Of a DNA stretch of 64,000 nt, positions 1 to 7,750 are shown one piece after another. The translations under genes were made by a program, and so were the position numbers. Location of the stretch: assembly GCA_964449775.1 (NCBI GenBank), contig CAYVBQ010000012.1, forward strand, positions 1 through 64,000, read 5' to 3'. This DNA is from Fen-1258 sp964449775. GTDB lineage: Bacteria; Bacteroidota; Ignavibacteria; Ignavibacteriales; Melioribacteraceae. Positions within the stretch are counted from its first letter, which is position 1. Every line of letters begins with the position of its first letter. The notes beneath the pieces were generated by a model, which had not been told where the DNA came from, did no database searches, and was given only the letters and a program-made list of their open reading frames with translations.

Positions 1-375
1 TTAACCGATTCACTCGGTCAGTTCATGGTTAAAATGATTCCATCAGAAGAAAATGCCGGCAGTGGAAAACAAGAGATAACAGAAAAGAAGTTTTCAATCA
101 ATGTAAATTTGCCAAAAGAATTTTTTACGAACAGAAAATCACGTAGCGATTACAAGGGCACAATTGCCGGCGTTTACTATTTCTCTTTGGAAATTTCCAG
201 TAATAACGAGAACTACACAATTTATTTTTCGGCAGAGATAAAAAGCGAGCAAGACTTAGCCGATAAACCTCTTGAGGTATTCGGACCTTTTGTTCAAATG
301 CTTTCGGGCAATATCAATAAAGTATTGTTGGAAGTTACATTACAGTCGGTGAGTTATAATATTAAAGGTGTTTAG
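1..375 (+). CDS. C-terminal part of an unrecognised protein, 5' end outside window
   Basis: The frame is open from base 1, and the in-frame ATG codons at 25 and 34 have no ribosome-binding site before them, so the gene most likely begins upstream of the window. About 124 residues are visible. They are polar and soluble-looking, with alternating hydrophobic strands (AGVYYFSLEISSNN, NYTIYFSAEI) that suggest a beta-rich fold, and no membrane segment. I do not recognise the family and assign no function. The gene is followed by a repeat and mobile-element region rather than another plus-strand gene. Confidence 0.6.
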   Translation, partial: LTDSLGQFMVKMIPSEENAGSGKQEITEKKFSINVNLPKEFFTNRKSRSDYKGTIAGVYYFSLEISSNNENYTIYFSAEIKSEQDLADKPLEVFGPFVQMLSGNINKVLLEVTLQSVSYNIKGV

Positions 376-401
376 TCAATTACTCCAGATTTTGTCATTG
401 C

Positions 402-783
402 GGGTATAATAGTCAAAAAGTGTTGCTAAAATTACAGTAACCTATTATATCACAAATAATTACAAGGAGTAAACTTAAAACAAATGAGTTTCTGAATTAT
501 CTTTCATTTAATTTTTAGTTTTACTCCTTGCTTTTTCGTGGCGTCTTTATTTTATAACATATAATTTTTTAATGCAACCACACAAAATATAATCATTAAA
601 ATAATGAAGATGACTTTCATCCTTATAACATGCTGTTAAAAGCAATGCGGAAAAACAACTTGAGAAAAACACTACAATACTTTTTAAGTTGTTGAATAAA
701 TTATGATAGCTGTATAACAACTAAAATTGTTTTTGTAGTAATATTCAATGTTAAAACAGCAACACAAAATGACTATTATACCC
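402..783. mobile_element. 382-bp MITE-like element with 26-bp terminal inverted repeats
   Basis: The left end (402-427) starts GGGTATAATAGTCA and ends GTGTTGCT. The reverse complement of the right end (758-783) has the same two blocks; only the four central bases differ (aaaa versus tttt), giving 22 of 26 matches. A 5-bp direct repeat ATTGC flanks it at 397-401 and 784-788. Removing the element and one ATTGC restores the left arm of a palindromic repeat, which shows insertion directly. No convincing ORF lies inside, so it would need a transposase supplied elsewhere. The transposase family is not identifiable from the ends alone. Confidence 0.72.
463..530. repeat. Internal 11-bp inverted repeat of the 382-bp element
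   Basis: CAAGGAGTAAA at 463-473 pairs exactly with TTTACTCCTTG at 520-530 across a 46-base loop. It lies inside the element at 402-783. Its role is unknown. The right arm is followed by CTTTTTCG, so a weak terminator on the plus strand is possible but not demonstrated. Confidence 0.45.
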
Positions 784-875
784 ATTGCGAAAGAACATAG
801 TGAGAGAAGCAATCTAAAAACATAATATAGATTGCTTCTACCAATTAACATCGGGATCGCAATGACAACTCTATA

Positions 876-1202
876 CTAATTCACTTTTTCGTTTTTATCA
901 CCGCTTATAAATCCGAATTGTGGAGTTGGTTGATTATCAATCTTAATCTCACCAAAGCGTGATTCAAATTTATCAATGTTATCTTTTAGTGCGCGCATTA
1001 ACATTTTTGCGTGCTGCGGAGTTGTAATAATACGTGAAAGAACACGCGCTTTTGGAACACCGGGTACAACGCGAGTAAAATCAATTATAAACTCAGCCGG
1101 AGAATGAGTTATTATGGCAAGATTTGAATAGATACCCTCTGCTTCCTTTTCACCAAGTTCGATATTTATTTGCTGCGCATTTTGATCATTATTCTGGTTC
1201 AT
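876..1202 (-). CDS. DUF3467 domain protein
   Basis: This 108-residue protein matches the pattern I know as DUF3467: a leading INIELGEKEAEGIYSNLA, then HSPAEFIIDFTRVVPG, PKARVLSRIITTPQHAK and a short helical end. These are small conserved bacterial proteins of unknown function. The open frame extends upstream to 1307, but that part is encoded by a GC-rich repeat and a terminator hairpin. The start at 1202 is preceded by AGAGGAAAAA, a good ribosome-binding site, and is therefore preferred. The gene lies downstream of the terminator of the TPR gene, so it probably has its own promoter or relies on read-through. Confidence 0.8.
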   Translation of the reverse strand: MNQNNDQNAQQINIELGEKEAEGIYSNLAIITHSPAEFIIDFTRVVPGVPKARVLSRIITTPQHAKMLMRALKDNIDKFESRFGEIKIDNQPTPQFGFISGDKNEKVN

Positions 1203-1227
1203 TTTTTCCTCTTTGCTGTTTTCAACG

Positions 1228-1257
1228 CCTCCCCTTAGGGGGGTCGGGTGGGGCTTT
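1228..1257. repeat. GC-rich palindromic intergenic repeat
   Basis: The stretch contains CCTCCCCTTAGGGGGG followed by TCGGGTGGGGC, far richer in GC than its surroundings. It is an imperfect palindrome of a type commonly found between genes in this bacterial group. It lies between the terminator of the TPR gene and the ribosome-binding site of the DUF3467 gene. Confidence 0.5.
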
Positions 1258-1261
1258 TCAT

Positions 1262-1296
1262 AAAAAACCCACAATCCTGGGATGAAGGATTGTGGG
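1262..1296 (-). terminator. Rho-independent terminator of the TPR gene
   Basis: CCCACAATCCT (1268-1278) pairs exactly with AGGATTGTGGG (1286-1296) around a 7-base loop. Read on the minus strand the stem is followed by a TTTTTTA tract. It starts 24 bases after the stop codon of the TPR gene, where a terminator is expected. Confidence 0.88.
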
Positions 1297-1319
1297 CTCA
1301 ATTTCAAATAAATTAAATA

Positions 1320-2480
1320 TTACTTGTATTGCTCGGCTTTTTTAAATGCATCTTCAGCCTTCTCCTTCATTCCAAGATTTGCATATACCTGTCCAAGGCT
1401 TATCCAAACTCTGCCTTCACCTGGTTTGATCTCCAGATATTTTTGAAGGTACGGAATAGTTGCTTTAAATTTTTCCAGATAAGTTTTATCGTCACTTTCT
1501 TTTTTAATAGCCACTTCTCTTAAATCATTACCCCAGCTGATATATGATGCGGCTAAATTATAATTGGCATCAAGATTATTCGGGTCCATATTTACAACCT
1601 CAGTCAACACTTGAGTTGCCTGATCATATTTTTTTGATTTTAGAAGGACCACACCGTAAGCGTATTTAACTTCTCTATTAGCAGGATTTTTCTCGGATAA
1701 GGATTTGAATGATTCTTCCGCTATATCCAATTTATTGGAGGAATAATACGCATTTCCCAATTGGAGAAGAATTTCGGCATCCGAAGGAAATTTGACTCTT
1801 CCCTTTTCCAATACTGAAATTGCCTTATTATACCAATCAATTGCTTTGGCGCTGTCTGCTACATTTTTATTAGCGTAGTAACTGTCCATCAAATTAGCTC
1901 CCTTCAGCAAAAAAATCTGACCTAATCTTGCAAATGAGAATGCAGGCTTGCCCATAGAAACCAATTTTTCTAATACAGGTATTGATTCATCTGTCTTACC
2001 CATATTTAGATAAGAAGCAGCAACATTTTCGTATCCAATTGAGGAATCCGGTTCACAAGCGATTGAGTTATTAAATTGATCGATAGCCTTCTCAAAAAAC
2101 ATCTTCATACTATCGGGCGCTGTTGTTTTAACTGCGTTATTAAAGAAACTAACACCTTTGTTAAAACTCGTCTGCCAGGTGTATTTTTTATAGTCAATAA
2201 TTTGTAATTCAAATTTTTTACTAATGGATAAAGATTTGTCAAATGCTTTCAGCATTTCAGGAATATTTCCTTCTTCGCTGTAGAGACCTCCTAATAAAAA
2301 CCATCCCTCGTCACTTTTAGGATTCTTTTCAACTTCTTTCAGAAGTGTTTCTTTAGCTTTTTCATATTGTTTTTGATTGATATACATCTTTGCGCCGGTT
2401 AACTCGGCAGATGCGCACTCGAATGCAGTAAAACCTAAAACCATACTTAATATACTCAAGCTAATAAGTACTTTTTTCAT
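1320..2480 (-). CDS. Secreted TPR-repeat protein
   Basis: The 386-residue product begins with a signal peptide (MKKVLISLSILSMVLGF followed by small residues ending near ASA), so it is probably exported to the periplasm. The remainder is built of tetratricopeptide repeats; recognisable units include GWFLLGGLYSEEGNIPEML, GYENVAASYLNMGKTDESI, ILLQLGNAYYSSNKLDIAEE, VKYAYGVVLLKSKKYDQA and VWISLGQVYANLGMKEKAE. TPR solenoids mediate protein-protein contacts, and no enzymatic domain is visible. It stands alone on its strand with its own terminator, divergent from the adenosine deaminase gene. The partner is unknown. Confidence 0.88.
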   Translation of the reverse strand: MKKVLISLSILSMVLGFTAFECASAELTGAKMYINQKQYEKAKETLLKEVEKNPKSDEGWFLLGGLYSEEGNIPEMLKAFDKSLSISKKFELQIIDYKKYTWQTSFNKGVSFFNNAVKTTAPDSMKMFFEKAIDQFNNSIACEPDSSIGYENVAASYLNMGKTDESIPVLEKLVSMGKPAFSFARLGQIFLLKGANLMDSYYANKNVADSAKAIDWYNKAISVLEKGRVKFPSDAEILLQLGNAYYSSNKLDIAEESFKSLSEKNPANREVKYAYGVVLLKSKKYDQATQVLTEVVNMDPNNLDANYNLAASYISWGNDLREVAIKKESDDKTYLEKFKATIPYLQKYLEIKPGEGRVWISLGQVYANLGMKEKAEDAFKKAEQYK

Positions 2481-2612
2481 TGATTCTCCTATTAATTAAA
2501 TAAAATCTCATTTGTTTTGTACGAAAAATAACCATTTTAAGAATGCGAAGTCAAGCCGAATATGGGTAACCTTTCATAAAAAATAATTTATTTCGCCAAA
2601 AAATTACATTAA

Positions 2613-2713
2613 TGAGGCATATCTAAAAAGGTCTTTTATGCAATTTTACTATATGAATACAAACCCAATTCAAAATATTTTTACTTTAGATATATCTTTT
2701 TAGAGTAGACTCA
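2613..2713 (+). mobile_element. 101-bp MITE, copy A
   Basis: The ends are TGAGGCATATCTAAAAAGG and, reverse-complemented, TGAGTCTACTCTAAAAAGA, so the terminal inverted repeats are about 19 bp and imperfect. A perfect 4-bp duplication TTAA flanks it (2609-2612 and 2714-2717). A second copy of identical length lies inverted at 14178-14278 with five base differences by my alignment. It is inserted between the TPR gene and the adenosine deaminase gene, 52 bases before the latter's start. Too short to encode a transposase, it is non-autonomous. Confidence 0.85.
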
Positions 2714-2765
2714 TTAATTGATTTTCGGAACACAAAAGGATAATTTTGAAATAAAGGAAAATAAA

Positions 2766-3854
2766 ATGAAGACAGAAGAAATTATTCGTGGCGTACCAAA
2801 AGTTTTATTGCATGATCATCTCGATGGCGGTCTTAGGACTCAGACTATAATAGATCTTGCAAAAGAATTAAAATACAGCAAACTGCCTACATCAGATCCG
2901 GGAGAACTAGGTGAATGGTTTCACAGCGGAGCGAACAAAGGAAATTTGGTTGAGTATCTTCAAGGCTTTGAACATACTTGCGCCGTTATGCAAACCAAAG
3001 AAGGGCTGACACGTATTGCTTACGAAATGATGGAAGATATGTATAAAGATAATGTCTGTTATGTGGAAACTCGTTTTTCTCCTGTCTTTCATACTGAAAA
3101 AGGTCTTTGGTATGAAGATATTATCACCGCGGTTTTAGAAGGACTTGAAAAAGGTAAGAAAGAATTTGGTGTTGGTTACGGTTTAATTTTATGCGGTATG
3201 CGCAATTTGAAAAATTCTTTAGAGATTGCAGAACTCGCAGTTAATTTCAGAAGAAATGGTGTTGTTGGTTTTGATCTTGCCGGTGAAGAAGGCGGTTACC
3301 CGCCAAAGAAACATTTAGAAGCATTCCAATTCATCAAACGGGAAAATTTCAACATCACTATTCACGCAGGGGAAGCTTTTGGCAAAGAATCTATCTGGCA
3401 GGCAATTCAAATTTGCGGCGCTCATCGTATTGGTCACGCAACCCGTTTGATTGAAGATATGGTTTTTGATCCTCAAGGAAATATTGTTGCCTTAGGACAA
3501 CTGGCACAATATATTTTGGACACCCGCCTCCCTCTTGAAATAAACTTATTGAGCAATGTTCACACGGGTGCAATTGATAAATTGGAAAATCATCCTTTCA
3601 TTAAATTGTATAAAGAAAAATTCAGAGTATTCCTCAATACAGATGACCGTTTGATGAGCGATACTACTCTTACTAAAGAGTACGTTACCGCAAGTGAAAT
3701 GTTTGGTCTAACACTTGACGATGTTGAGAAGCTGAATATCAATGCGATGAAATCCTCATTTATTCCATACAAAGAAAGATTACCTTACATTTATAACATC
3801 ATTAAACCCGGTTATCAAAAAATGCGGGAAAAACTTCTTTCACTAAAAGTATAA
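2766..3854 (+). CDS. add: Adenosine deaminase
   Basis: This 362-residue amidohydrolase should convert adenosine (or deoxyadenosine) to inosine and ammonia in the cytoplasm. The metal and catalytic motifs are in place: HDH at residues 16-18, HAGE at 200-203 (catalytic Glu), RIGHAT with His224, and NTDD at 291-294. The overall pattern (VLLHDHLDGGL, GFDLAGEEGGYPP, RLMS) is that of bacterial adenosine deaminases rather than adenine deaminase. A longer frame opens at a TTG at 2718, but the ATG at 2766 follows AAAGGAAA and fits the family start. It leads a plus-strand run ending with the dehydrogenase at 6848. Confidence 0.9.
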   Translation: MKTEEIIRGVPKVLLHDHLDGGLRTQTIIDLAKELKYSKLPTSDPGELGEWFHSGANKGNLVEYLQGFEHTCAVMQTKEGLTRIAYEMMEDMYKDNVCYVETRFSPVFHTEKGLWYEDIITAVLEGLEKGKKEFGVGYGLILCGMRNLKNSLEIAELAVNFRRNGVVGFDLAGEEGGYPPKKHLEAFQFIKRENFNITIHAGEAFGKESIWQAIQICGAHRIGHATRLIEDMVFDPQGNIVALGQLAQYILDTRLPLEINLLSNVHTGAIDKLENHPFIKLYKEKFRVFLNTDDRLMSDTTLTKEYVTASEMFGLTLDDVEKLNINAMKSSFIPYKERLPYIYNIIKPGYQKMREKLLSLKV

Positions 3855-3880
3855 TCTGCTTAAAAAGGGCAAGTTTCAAT

Positions 3881-4219
3881 ATGGCAAAACCACTATTCAA
3901 AAATTACTCATTTCAGTTAGATAAGAATGAAAGAAAAATTCTTACCACTTTCTGCAAGACAATGCTTAAACAGATGACAGCCGACGAACGGTTCTTTGCC
4001 GACTTGAAATCTTTCAACTCCATCATTGATAAACTCAATGAAGGCAATGATGAAATAAAGTTAACAAAAGATGAAAAGACAAAACTCGTCTTCCGCCTAA
4101 AAGAAAATGTTGACCATATGAAAAAGCAGGCAAGCAAAGGATTCTTTATAAGACGATGGTTTTATAAATCTGCTTACTCACAATACGACAAACTTTTGCA
4201 AAATCATTTTATAGACTAA
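3881..4219 (+). CDS. Small hypothetical protein
   Basis: The 112-residue product is highly charged and predicted helical, lysine- and aspartate-rich, with no signal peptide or membrane segment. It ends with the aromatic stretch GFFIRRWFYKSAYSQYDKLL. It sits 26 bases after the adenosine deaminase gene and 19 before the urocanate hydratase gene in the same orientation, so it is probably cotranscribed. I do not recognise a family. Composition and codon use resemble its neighbours, which supports a real gene. Confidence 0.65.
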   Translation: MAKPLFKNYSFQLDKNERKILTTFCKTMLKQMTADERFFADLKSFNSIIDKLNEGNDEIKLTKDEKTKLVFRLKENVDHMKKQASKGFFIRRWFYKSAYSQYDKLLQNHFID

Positions 4220-4238
4220 AAACGGAATCAATACGAAA

Positions 4239-5879
4239 ATGATTAAAGCACCGACCGGAACAAAAATAATCTGCAAGGGCTGGATTCAAGAAGCAGCAAT
4301 GAGAATGCTGATGAATAATCTTGACCCGGAAGTTGCCGAGCGACCGGAAGATTTAATTGTCTACGGCGGATCGGGCAAAGCCGCAAGAAATTGGGATTCG
4401 TATAATGCAATTATTTCTTCTCTAAAAAATTTAGAAAATGATGAAACTCTTGTTGTGCAATCGGGTAAACCGGTTGCAATTTTTAGAACACATGAAAACG
4501 CACCGCGTGTAATTATCTCCAATGCAATGCTCGTTCCCGATTGGGCAACGTGGGATGAATTCCGCCGTCTTGATGCATTGGGCTTAACAATGTATGGACA
4601 AATGACCGCGGGCAGCTGGATTTACATCGGCACACAAGGAATTTTACAGGGCACTTACGAGACATTCGCAGAATGCGCACGTCAGCATTTCAATGGTTCT
4701 CTCAGCGGAAGATTTTTACTTACAGCAGGTCTCGGCGGAATGGGTGGGGCTCAACCTCTTGCAGCAACTATGAACGGTGCAACTTTTCTTGGAATTGATG
4801 TTGACCGTACTCGTATTCAAAAAAGAATTGATACCGGTTATTTAGACGTAATGACGGAAGATCTGGATGAAGCACTAAGACTTGTTCTCGACGCACAAAA
4901 AAATAGAAAAGCTCTCTCTGTTGGCTTGGTTGGCAATGCTGGAGAAATTCTTCCAAAAATTCTTGAAAGAAAAATTACACCGGATATAATTACAGATCAA
5001 ACTTCAGCACATGATACGCTAAGCGGATACGTTCCCATGGGAATGAGCTTTGAAGCAGCTCTCGCCCTTCGTAAAAGTGATCCTAAGAAATATATCGCAC
5101 TCTCAAAGATGACAATTGTTGAACATGTCAAAGCGATGCTTGAGTTTCAAGCACGCGGGTCAGTCGCTTTCGATTACGGCAATAACATCCGCGGCGAAGC
5201 AAAAGAAAATGGTTTGGAAAATGCGTTTGATATTCCAGGATTTGTCCCGGAATATATTCGTCCGCTTTTCTGCGATGGTAAAGGTCCTTTCCGTTGGGCT
5301 GCTCTTAGCGGTGATCCAAAAGATATTTTTGAAACCGATAAGGCAATTATCGAAACATTTCCCGAAAATGAAGCTCTTATCCGTTGGATTAAACTGGCTC
5401 AAGAGAAGGTACACTTCCAAGGATTACCTGCAAGGATTTGCTGGTTAGGATATGGTGAACGAGCTAAGATGGGAAAAATTTTCAATCAATTAGTTGCAGA
5501 TGGAAAAGTAAGCGCACCAATTGTAATTGGTAGAGACCATCTTGATTGCGGATCCGTTGCATCGCCAAACCGCGAAACCGAAGCAATGATAGACGGCAGT
5601 GATGCAATTGCAGATTGGCCTATACTCAATGCGTTGCTGAACGCTATCGGCGGTGCAAGCTGGGTTTCCGTTCATCATGGCGGCGGTGTCGGTATCGGTA
5701 AATCAATCCACGCAGGAATGGTTGTAGTTGCAGATGGAACTAAAGAAGCTGAAGCGCGACTGGAACGTGTTCTGACTTACGATCCCGGAATGGGAATTGC
5801 CAGACACGCAGATGCGGGTTATGAACGGGCAATTGATAATGCAAAGAAATTCTCTATAAATATTCCAATGATGAAATAA
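4239..5879 (+). CDS. hutU: Urocanate hydratase
   Basis: The 546-residue enzyme hydrates urocanate to imidazolonepropionate, the second step of histidine degradation, using tightly bound NAD+. Family signatures are clear: LTAGLGGMGGAQPLAATMNG for NAD binding, ARICWLGYGERAKMG with Cys401 matching the conserved active-site region cysteine, and DHLDCGSVASPNRETEAM. Length is normal for the family. No histidine ammonia-lyase, imidazolonepropionase or formimino hydrolase gene lies in the window, so the pathway partners must be elsewhere if present. No clear ribosome-binding site precedes the ATG. Confidence 0.95.
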   Translation: MIKAPTGTKIICKGWIQEAAMRMLMNNLDPEVAERPEDLIVYGGSGKAARNWDSYNAIISSLKNLENDETLVVQSGKPVAIFRTHENAPRVIISNAMLVPDWATWDEFRRLDALGLTMYGQMTAGSWIYIGTQGILQGTYETFAECARQHFNGSLSGRFLLTAGLGGMGGAQPLAATMNGATFLGIDVDRTRIQKRIDTGYLDVMTEDLDEALRLVLDAQKNRKALSVGLVGNAGEILPKILERKITPDIITDQTSAHDTLSGYVPMGMSFEAALALRKSDPKKYIALSKMTIVEHVKAMLEFQARGSVAFDYGNNIRGEAKENGLENAFDIPGFVPEYIRPLFCDGKGPFRWAALSGDPKDIFETDKAIIETFPENEALIRWIKLAQEKVHFQGLPARICWLGYGERAKMGKIFNQLVADGKVSAPIVIGRDHLDCGSVASPNRETEAMIDGSDAIADWPILNALLNAIGGASWVSVHHGGGVGIGKSIHAGMVVVADGTKEAEARLERVLTYDPGMGIARHADAGYERAIDNAKKFSINIPMMK

Positions 5880-5903
5880 CTCTTAAAAAGAAGGAGTTCT
5901 AAA

Positions 5904-6848
5904 ATGAAAGTATTAGTAGCCGATAGTTTCCCAAAGAATCATATGCAAACATTAACAGATAACGGATTCGAAGTAATCTATGAACCCAAGTTAGGAGAGA
6001 ATGATATCCCTAACACAGTCAAAGATGCTGAATTTATTGTAGTGCGTTCAACCAATGTTAATGCAGCCGCAATCAATGCCGGCACCAACTTAAAAATAGT
6101 AATTAGAGCCGGCTCCGGTTACAACAATATTGATGTTGCCGCTGCTACTGCAAAAGGCGTATCGGTTGCAAATACTCCAGGTAAAAATTCAATTGCAGTT
6201 GCAGAACTTGCAATGGGATTTATTATTGCCCTCGATAGAAAAATTCCGGATAACGTAAAAGATTTTAACAGCAGTGTTTGGAACAAAGCAAAATATTCCA
6301 AAGCCGAAGGACTTTACGGAAAAACTCTTGGTATCATCGGTGTGGGAAATATCGGGAAAGAAATTGCAAAACGAGCGCAAGCTTTTGGAATGAAAGTGAT
6401 CGGCTATGATGTTGTAAAATCTGAAGGACTTGGAATTGAATACGTTGAGGATATTGAAAAACTTATTTCTGTGGCAGATATTATTTCGTTACATGTACCG
6501 GTAAATCCACAAACTAAAGGAATGTTCAACGACAAACTATTTGGTTTAATGAAGAAGGGCGCTATCCTGATCAATACTTCACGCGCTGAAGTAATAGATG
6601 AAGATGCTCTTATCAAAGCAGTAAAAGAAAAAGGTGTTGTTGCCGGTGTTGATGTCTTTAAGGATGAACCGGAAGGTAAGGATGGGGCTGTTACATCCAA
6701 GCTTCAAAACATTGACGGCATTTATGTTACTCATCATATCGGCGCTTCAACGGAACAAGCTCAAGATGCAGTTGCTGAAGAAACCGTTAAGATTATTATG
6801 GATTATAAAAACTCGGGAAAAGTTTTGCATTGTGTAAATAAGAAATGA
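5904..6848 (+). CDS. D-2-hydroxyacid dehydrogenase, phosphoglycerate dehydrogenase type
   Basis: This 314-residue NAD-dependent oxidoreductase has the catalytic trio of the family: Arg227 in NTSRAEV, Glu255 in KDEPEG and the His pair 277-278 in THHIGAST. The nucleotide-binding loop GVGNIG is at 146-151. It resembles the short form of 3-phosphoglycerate dehydrogenase (first step of serine synthesis) and lacks the C-terminal ACT regulatory domain. A strong AAGGAG site precedes the start. Substrate is inferred from overall similarity; another 2-hydroxyacid is possible. It closes the plus-strand run. Confidence 0.85.
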   Translation: MKVLVADSFPKNHMQTLTDNGFEVIYEPKLGENDIPNTVKDAEFIVVRSTNVNAAAINAGTNLKIVIRAGSGYNNIDVAAATAKGVSVANTPGKNSIAVAELAMGFIIALDRKIPDNVKDFNSSVWNKAKYSKAEGLYGKTLGIIGVGNIGKEIAKRAQAFGMKVIGYDVVKSEGLGIEYVEDIEKLISVADIISLHVPVNPQTKGMFNDKLFGLMKKGAILINTSRAEVIDEDALIKAVKEKGVVAGVDVFKDEPEGKDGAVTSKLQNIDGIYVTHHIGASTEQAQDAVAEETVKIIMDYKNSGKVLHCVNKK

Positions 6849-6900
6849 ATCCCACTACTGACTCTATCTATTTCTCAGTGCAACTTGGATAAGATTTAAT

Positions 6901-6981
6901 AGAACGCGGATGACGCGGATTCAACGGATTTTCGCGGATTTAATCTGTGTAAATCAGTCTAATCAGCGTTATCCGTGTGCT
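6901..6981. repeat. Palindromic 'ACGCGGATGAC...ATCCGTGT' repeat
   Basis: The segment starts AGAACGCGGATGACGCGG and ends GCGTTATCCGTGTGCT; the ends are imperfect inverted repeats (AG-AC-CGGAT-ACGC). The inside is a run of CGGATT-like words and ATCAGTCTAATCAGCG. This type of sequence is widely dispersed between genes in unrelated bacteria. It lies downstream of the dehydrogenase gene, carries no ORF and lacks a T-tract, so I call it a repeat rather than a terminator. Confidence 0.6.
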
Positions 6982-7043
6982 ATTTCCTTCCAGAATATTA
7001 TAACTCACCACAAATATGAAAACATTGGTATGAAAGGGGGTGT

Positions 7044-7175
7044 TTACAAAAACTTCACATCAAAAATATCATCTATAACTCCGTGGTAGAAAACTAATTT
7101 AATCAACTCGTTCACAGCGTTCACTTCATTGTCCGTCATATCATAATATAATGAACCAAGATTTGTTTTAATCAC
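7044..7175 (-). pseudogene. Possible short gene or gene remnant
   Basis: A minus-strand frame of 43 codons (GTG at 7175, internal ATG at 7139) encodes a balanced, protein-like sequence including NEVNAVNELIKLVFYHGV and ends at 7044. It lies in a 548-base gap that otherwise holds repeats. No ribosome-binding site is evident, and a stop codon directly precedes the GTG in frame. It may be a decayed gene end or simply a chance open frame. No family is recognised. Confidence 0.22.
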
Positions 7176-7237
7176 TTAGGGTAAATTCCGATGTAAGAAT
7201 CGAAGTATAAATATTTTTGGGCATTATCAGTTTCATA

Positions 7238-7299
7238 AAAGCCCATCCCAATCCCGAATCAAGTTCGGGACAGGCTCCTTCCCAAAGGGAAGGGCTTTC
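7238..7299. repeat. Composite palindromic repeat
   Basis: The outer arms AAAGCCC and GGGCTTT enclose two smaller palindromes, CCCGAATCAAGTTCGGG and CTTCCCAAAGGGAAG. It is GC-rich compared with its flanks and non-coding. It lies downstream of the rplS terminator and is one of several palindromic repeat families in this window. Confidence 0.6.
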
Positions 7300-7356
7300 A
7301 AAATAAATTGTAATTGAATAATATCAGGCTCTTCTTAGTAATTATTTAAAATAACA

Positions 7357-7377
7357 AAGCCGCTTCAAGAGCGGCTA
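7357..7377 (-). terminator. Terminator of the ffh-rplS operon
   Basis: AGCCGCT (7358-7364) pairs with AGCGGCT (7370-7376) around a 5-base loop; on the minus strand the stem is followed by TTGTTATTTT. It lies 20 bases after the rplS stop codon, the expected end of the ffh-rpsP-khpA-rimM-trmD-rplS transcript. Confidence 0.8.
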
Positions 7378-7396
7378 AGTTAGTTATTATTTTAAA

Positions 7397-7744
7397 TTAT
7401 CTCTGATTTTTATCTTTGATACGTGCAGCTTTACCGGAAAGTTCTCTTAAGTAGAAAAGTTTTGCTCTTCTAACTTTACCTTCGCGAACAACCTCTACCT
7501 TGGCAAGTTTAGGGGAACTGTATGCAAAGATTCTTTCAACACCAACGCCGCTTGCAATTTTACGAACGGTGAAGGTCTTGTTGAGTCCTGTTCCTCTGAT
7601 GTTTATAACATCGCCTTCAAACGGTTGAATTCTTTCTTTATCGCCCTCAATAACTCTCACGTGCACACGAATATGATCTCCGCTTTTAAATGCAGGAAAA
7701 TCTGTGCGCAATTGTTCTTTTGTTAGTTCATTTAATTTGTCCAT
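7397..7744 (-). CDS. rplS: 50S ribosomal protein L19
   Basis: The 115-residue product is a standard-length L19, located at the 30S-50S interface. Recognisable stretches are FKSGDHIRVHVRVIEGDKER, QPFEGDVINIRG, FTVRKIASGVGVERIF and RRAKLFYLRELSGKAARI. The start follows a GGAG site and begins 6 bases after the trmD stop. It is the last gene of the classical SRP/ribosome/tRNA-maturation operon and is followed by a terminator hairpin. Confidence 0.97.
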   Translation of the reverse strand: MDKLNELTKEQLRTDFPAFKSGDHIRVHVRVIEGDKERIQPFEGDVINIRGTGLNKTFTVRKIASGVGVERIFAYSSPKLAKVEVVREGKVRRAKLFYLRELSGKAARIKDKNQR

Positions 7745-7750
7745 TACGGC

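Larger units (their letters stand above)
392..868. repeat. REP-like palindromic repeat, interrupted by a mobile element
   Basis: The outer arms are TTGTCATTGC (392-401, continuing as GA at 789-790) and TCGCAATGACAA (857-868). The inner arms are GAAGCAATCT (806-815) and AGATTGCTTC (829-838). Joined across the inserted element at 402-783, the arms form one long imperfect hairpin of the 'GTCATTGCGA...AAGCAATCT' type that is scattered between genes in many Bacteroidota-related and other genomes. It lies between two gene ends and encodes nothing. A related copy of the same architecture is at 39381-39467. Confidence 0.7.

Noticed and set aside
1203..1307. N-terminal extension of the DUF3467 frame
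   Set aside because: It is encoded by a GC-rich repeat and the terminator hairpin of the TPR gene, and the ATG at 1202 has a proper ribosome-binding site.
2638..2703. A 21-codon open frame with an AAAAAGG site inside both copies of the 101-bp element
   Set aside because: The frame is kept in both copies, but three of the four base differences groups inside it change the encoded residue, so there is no sign of protein-level constraint.
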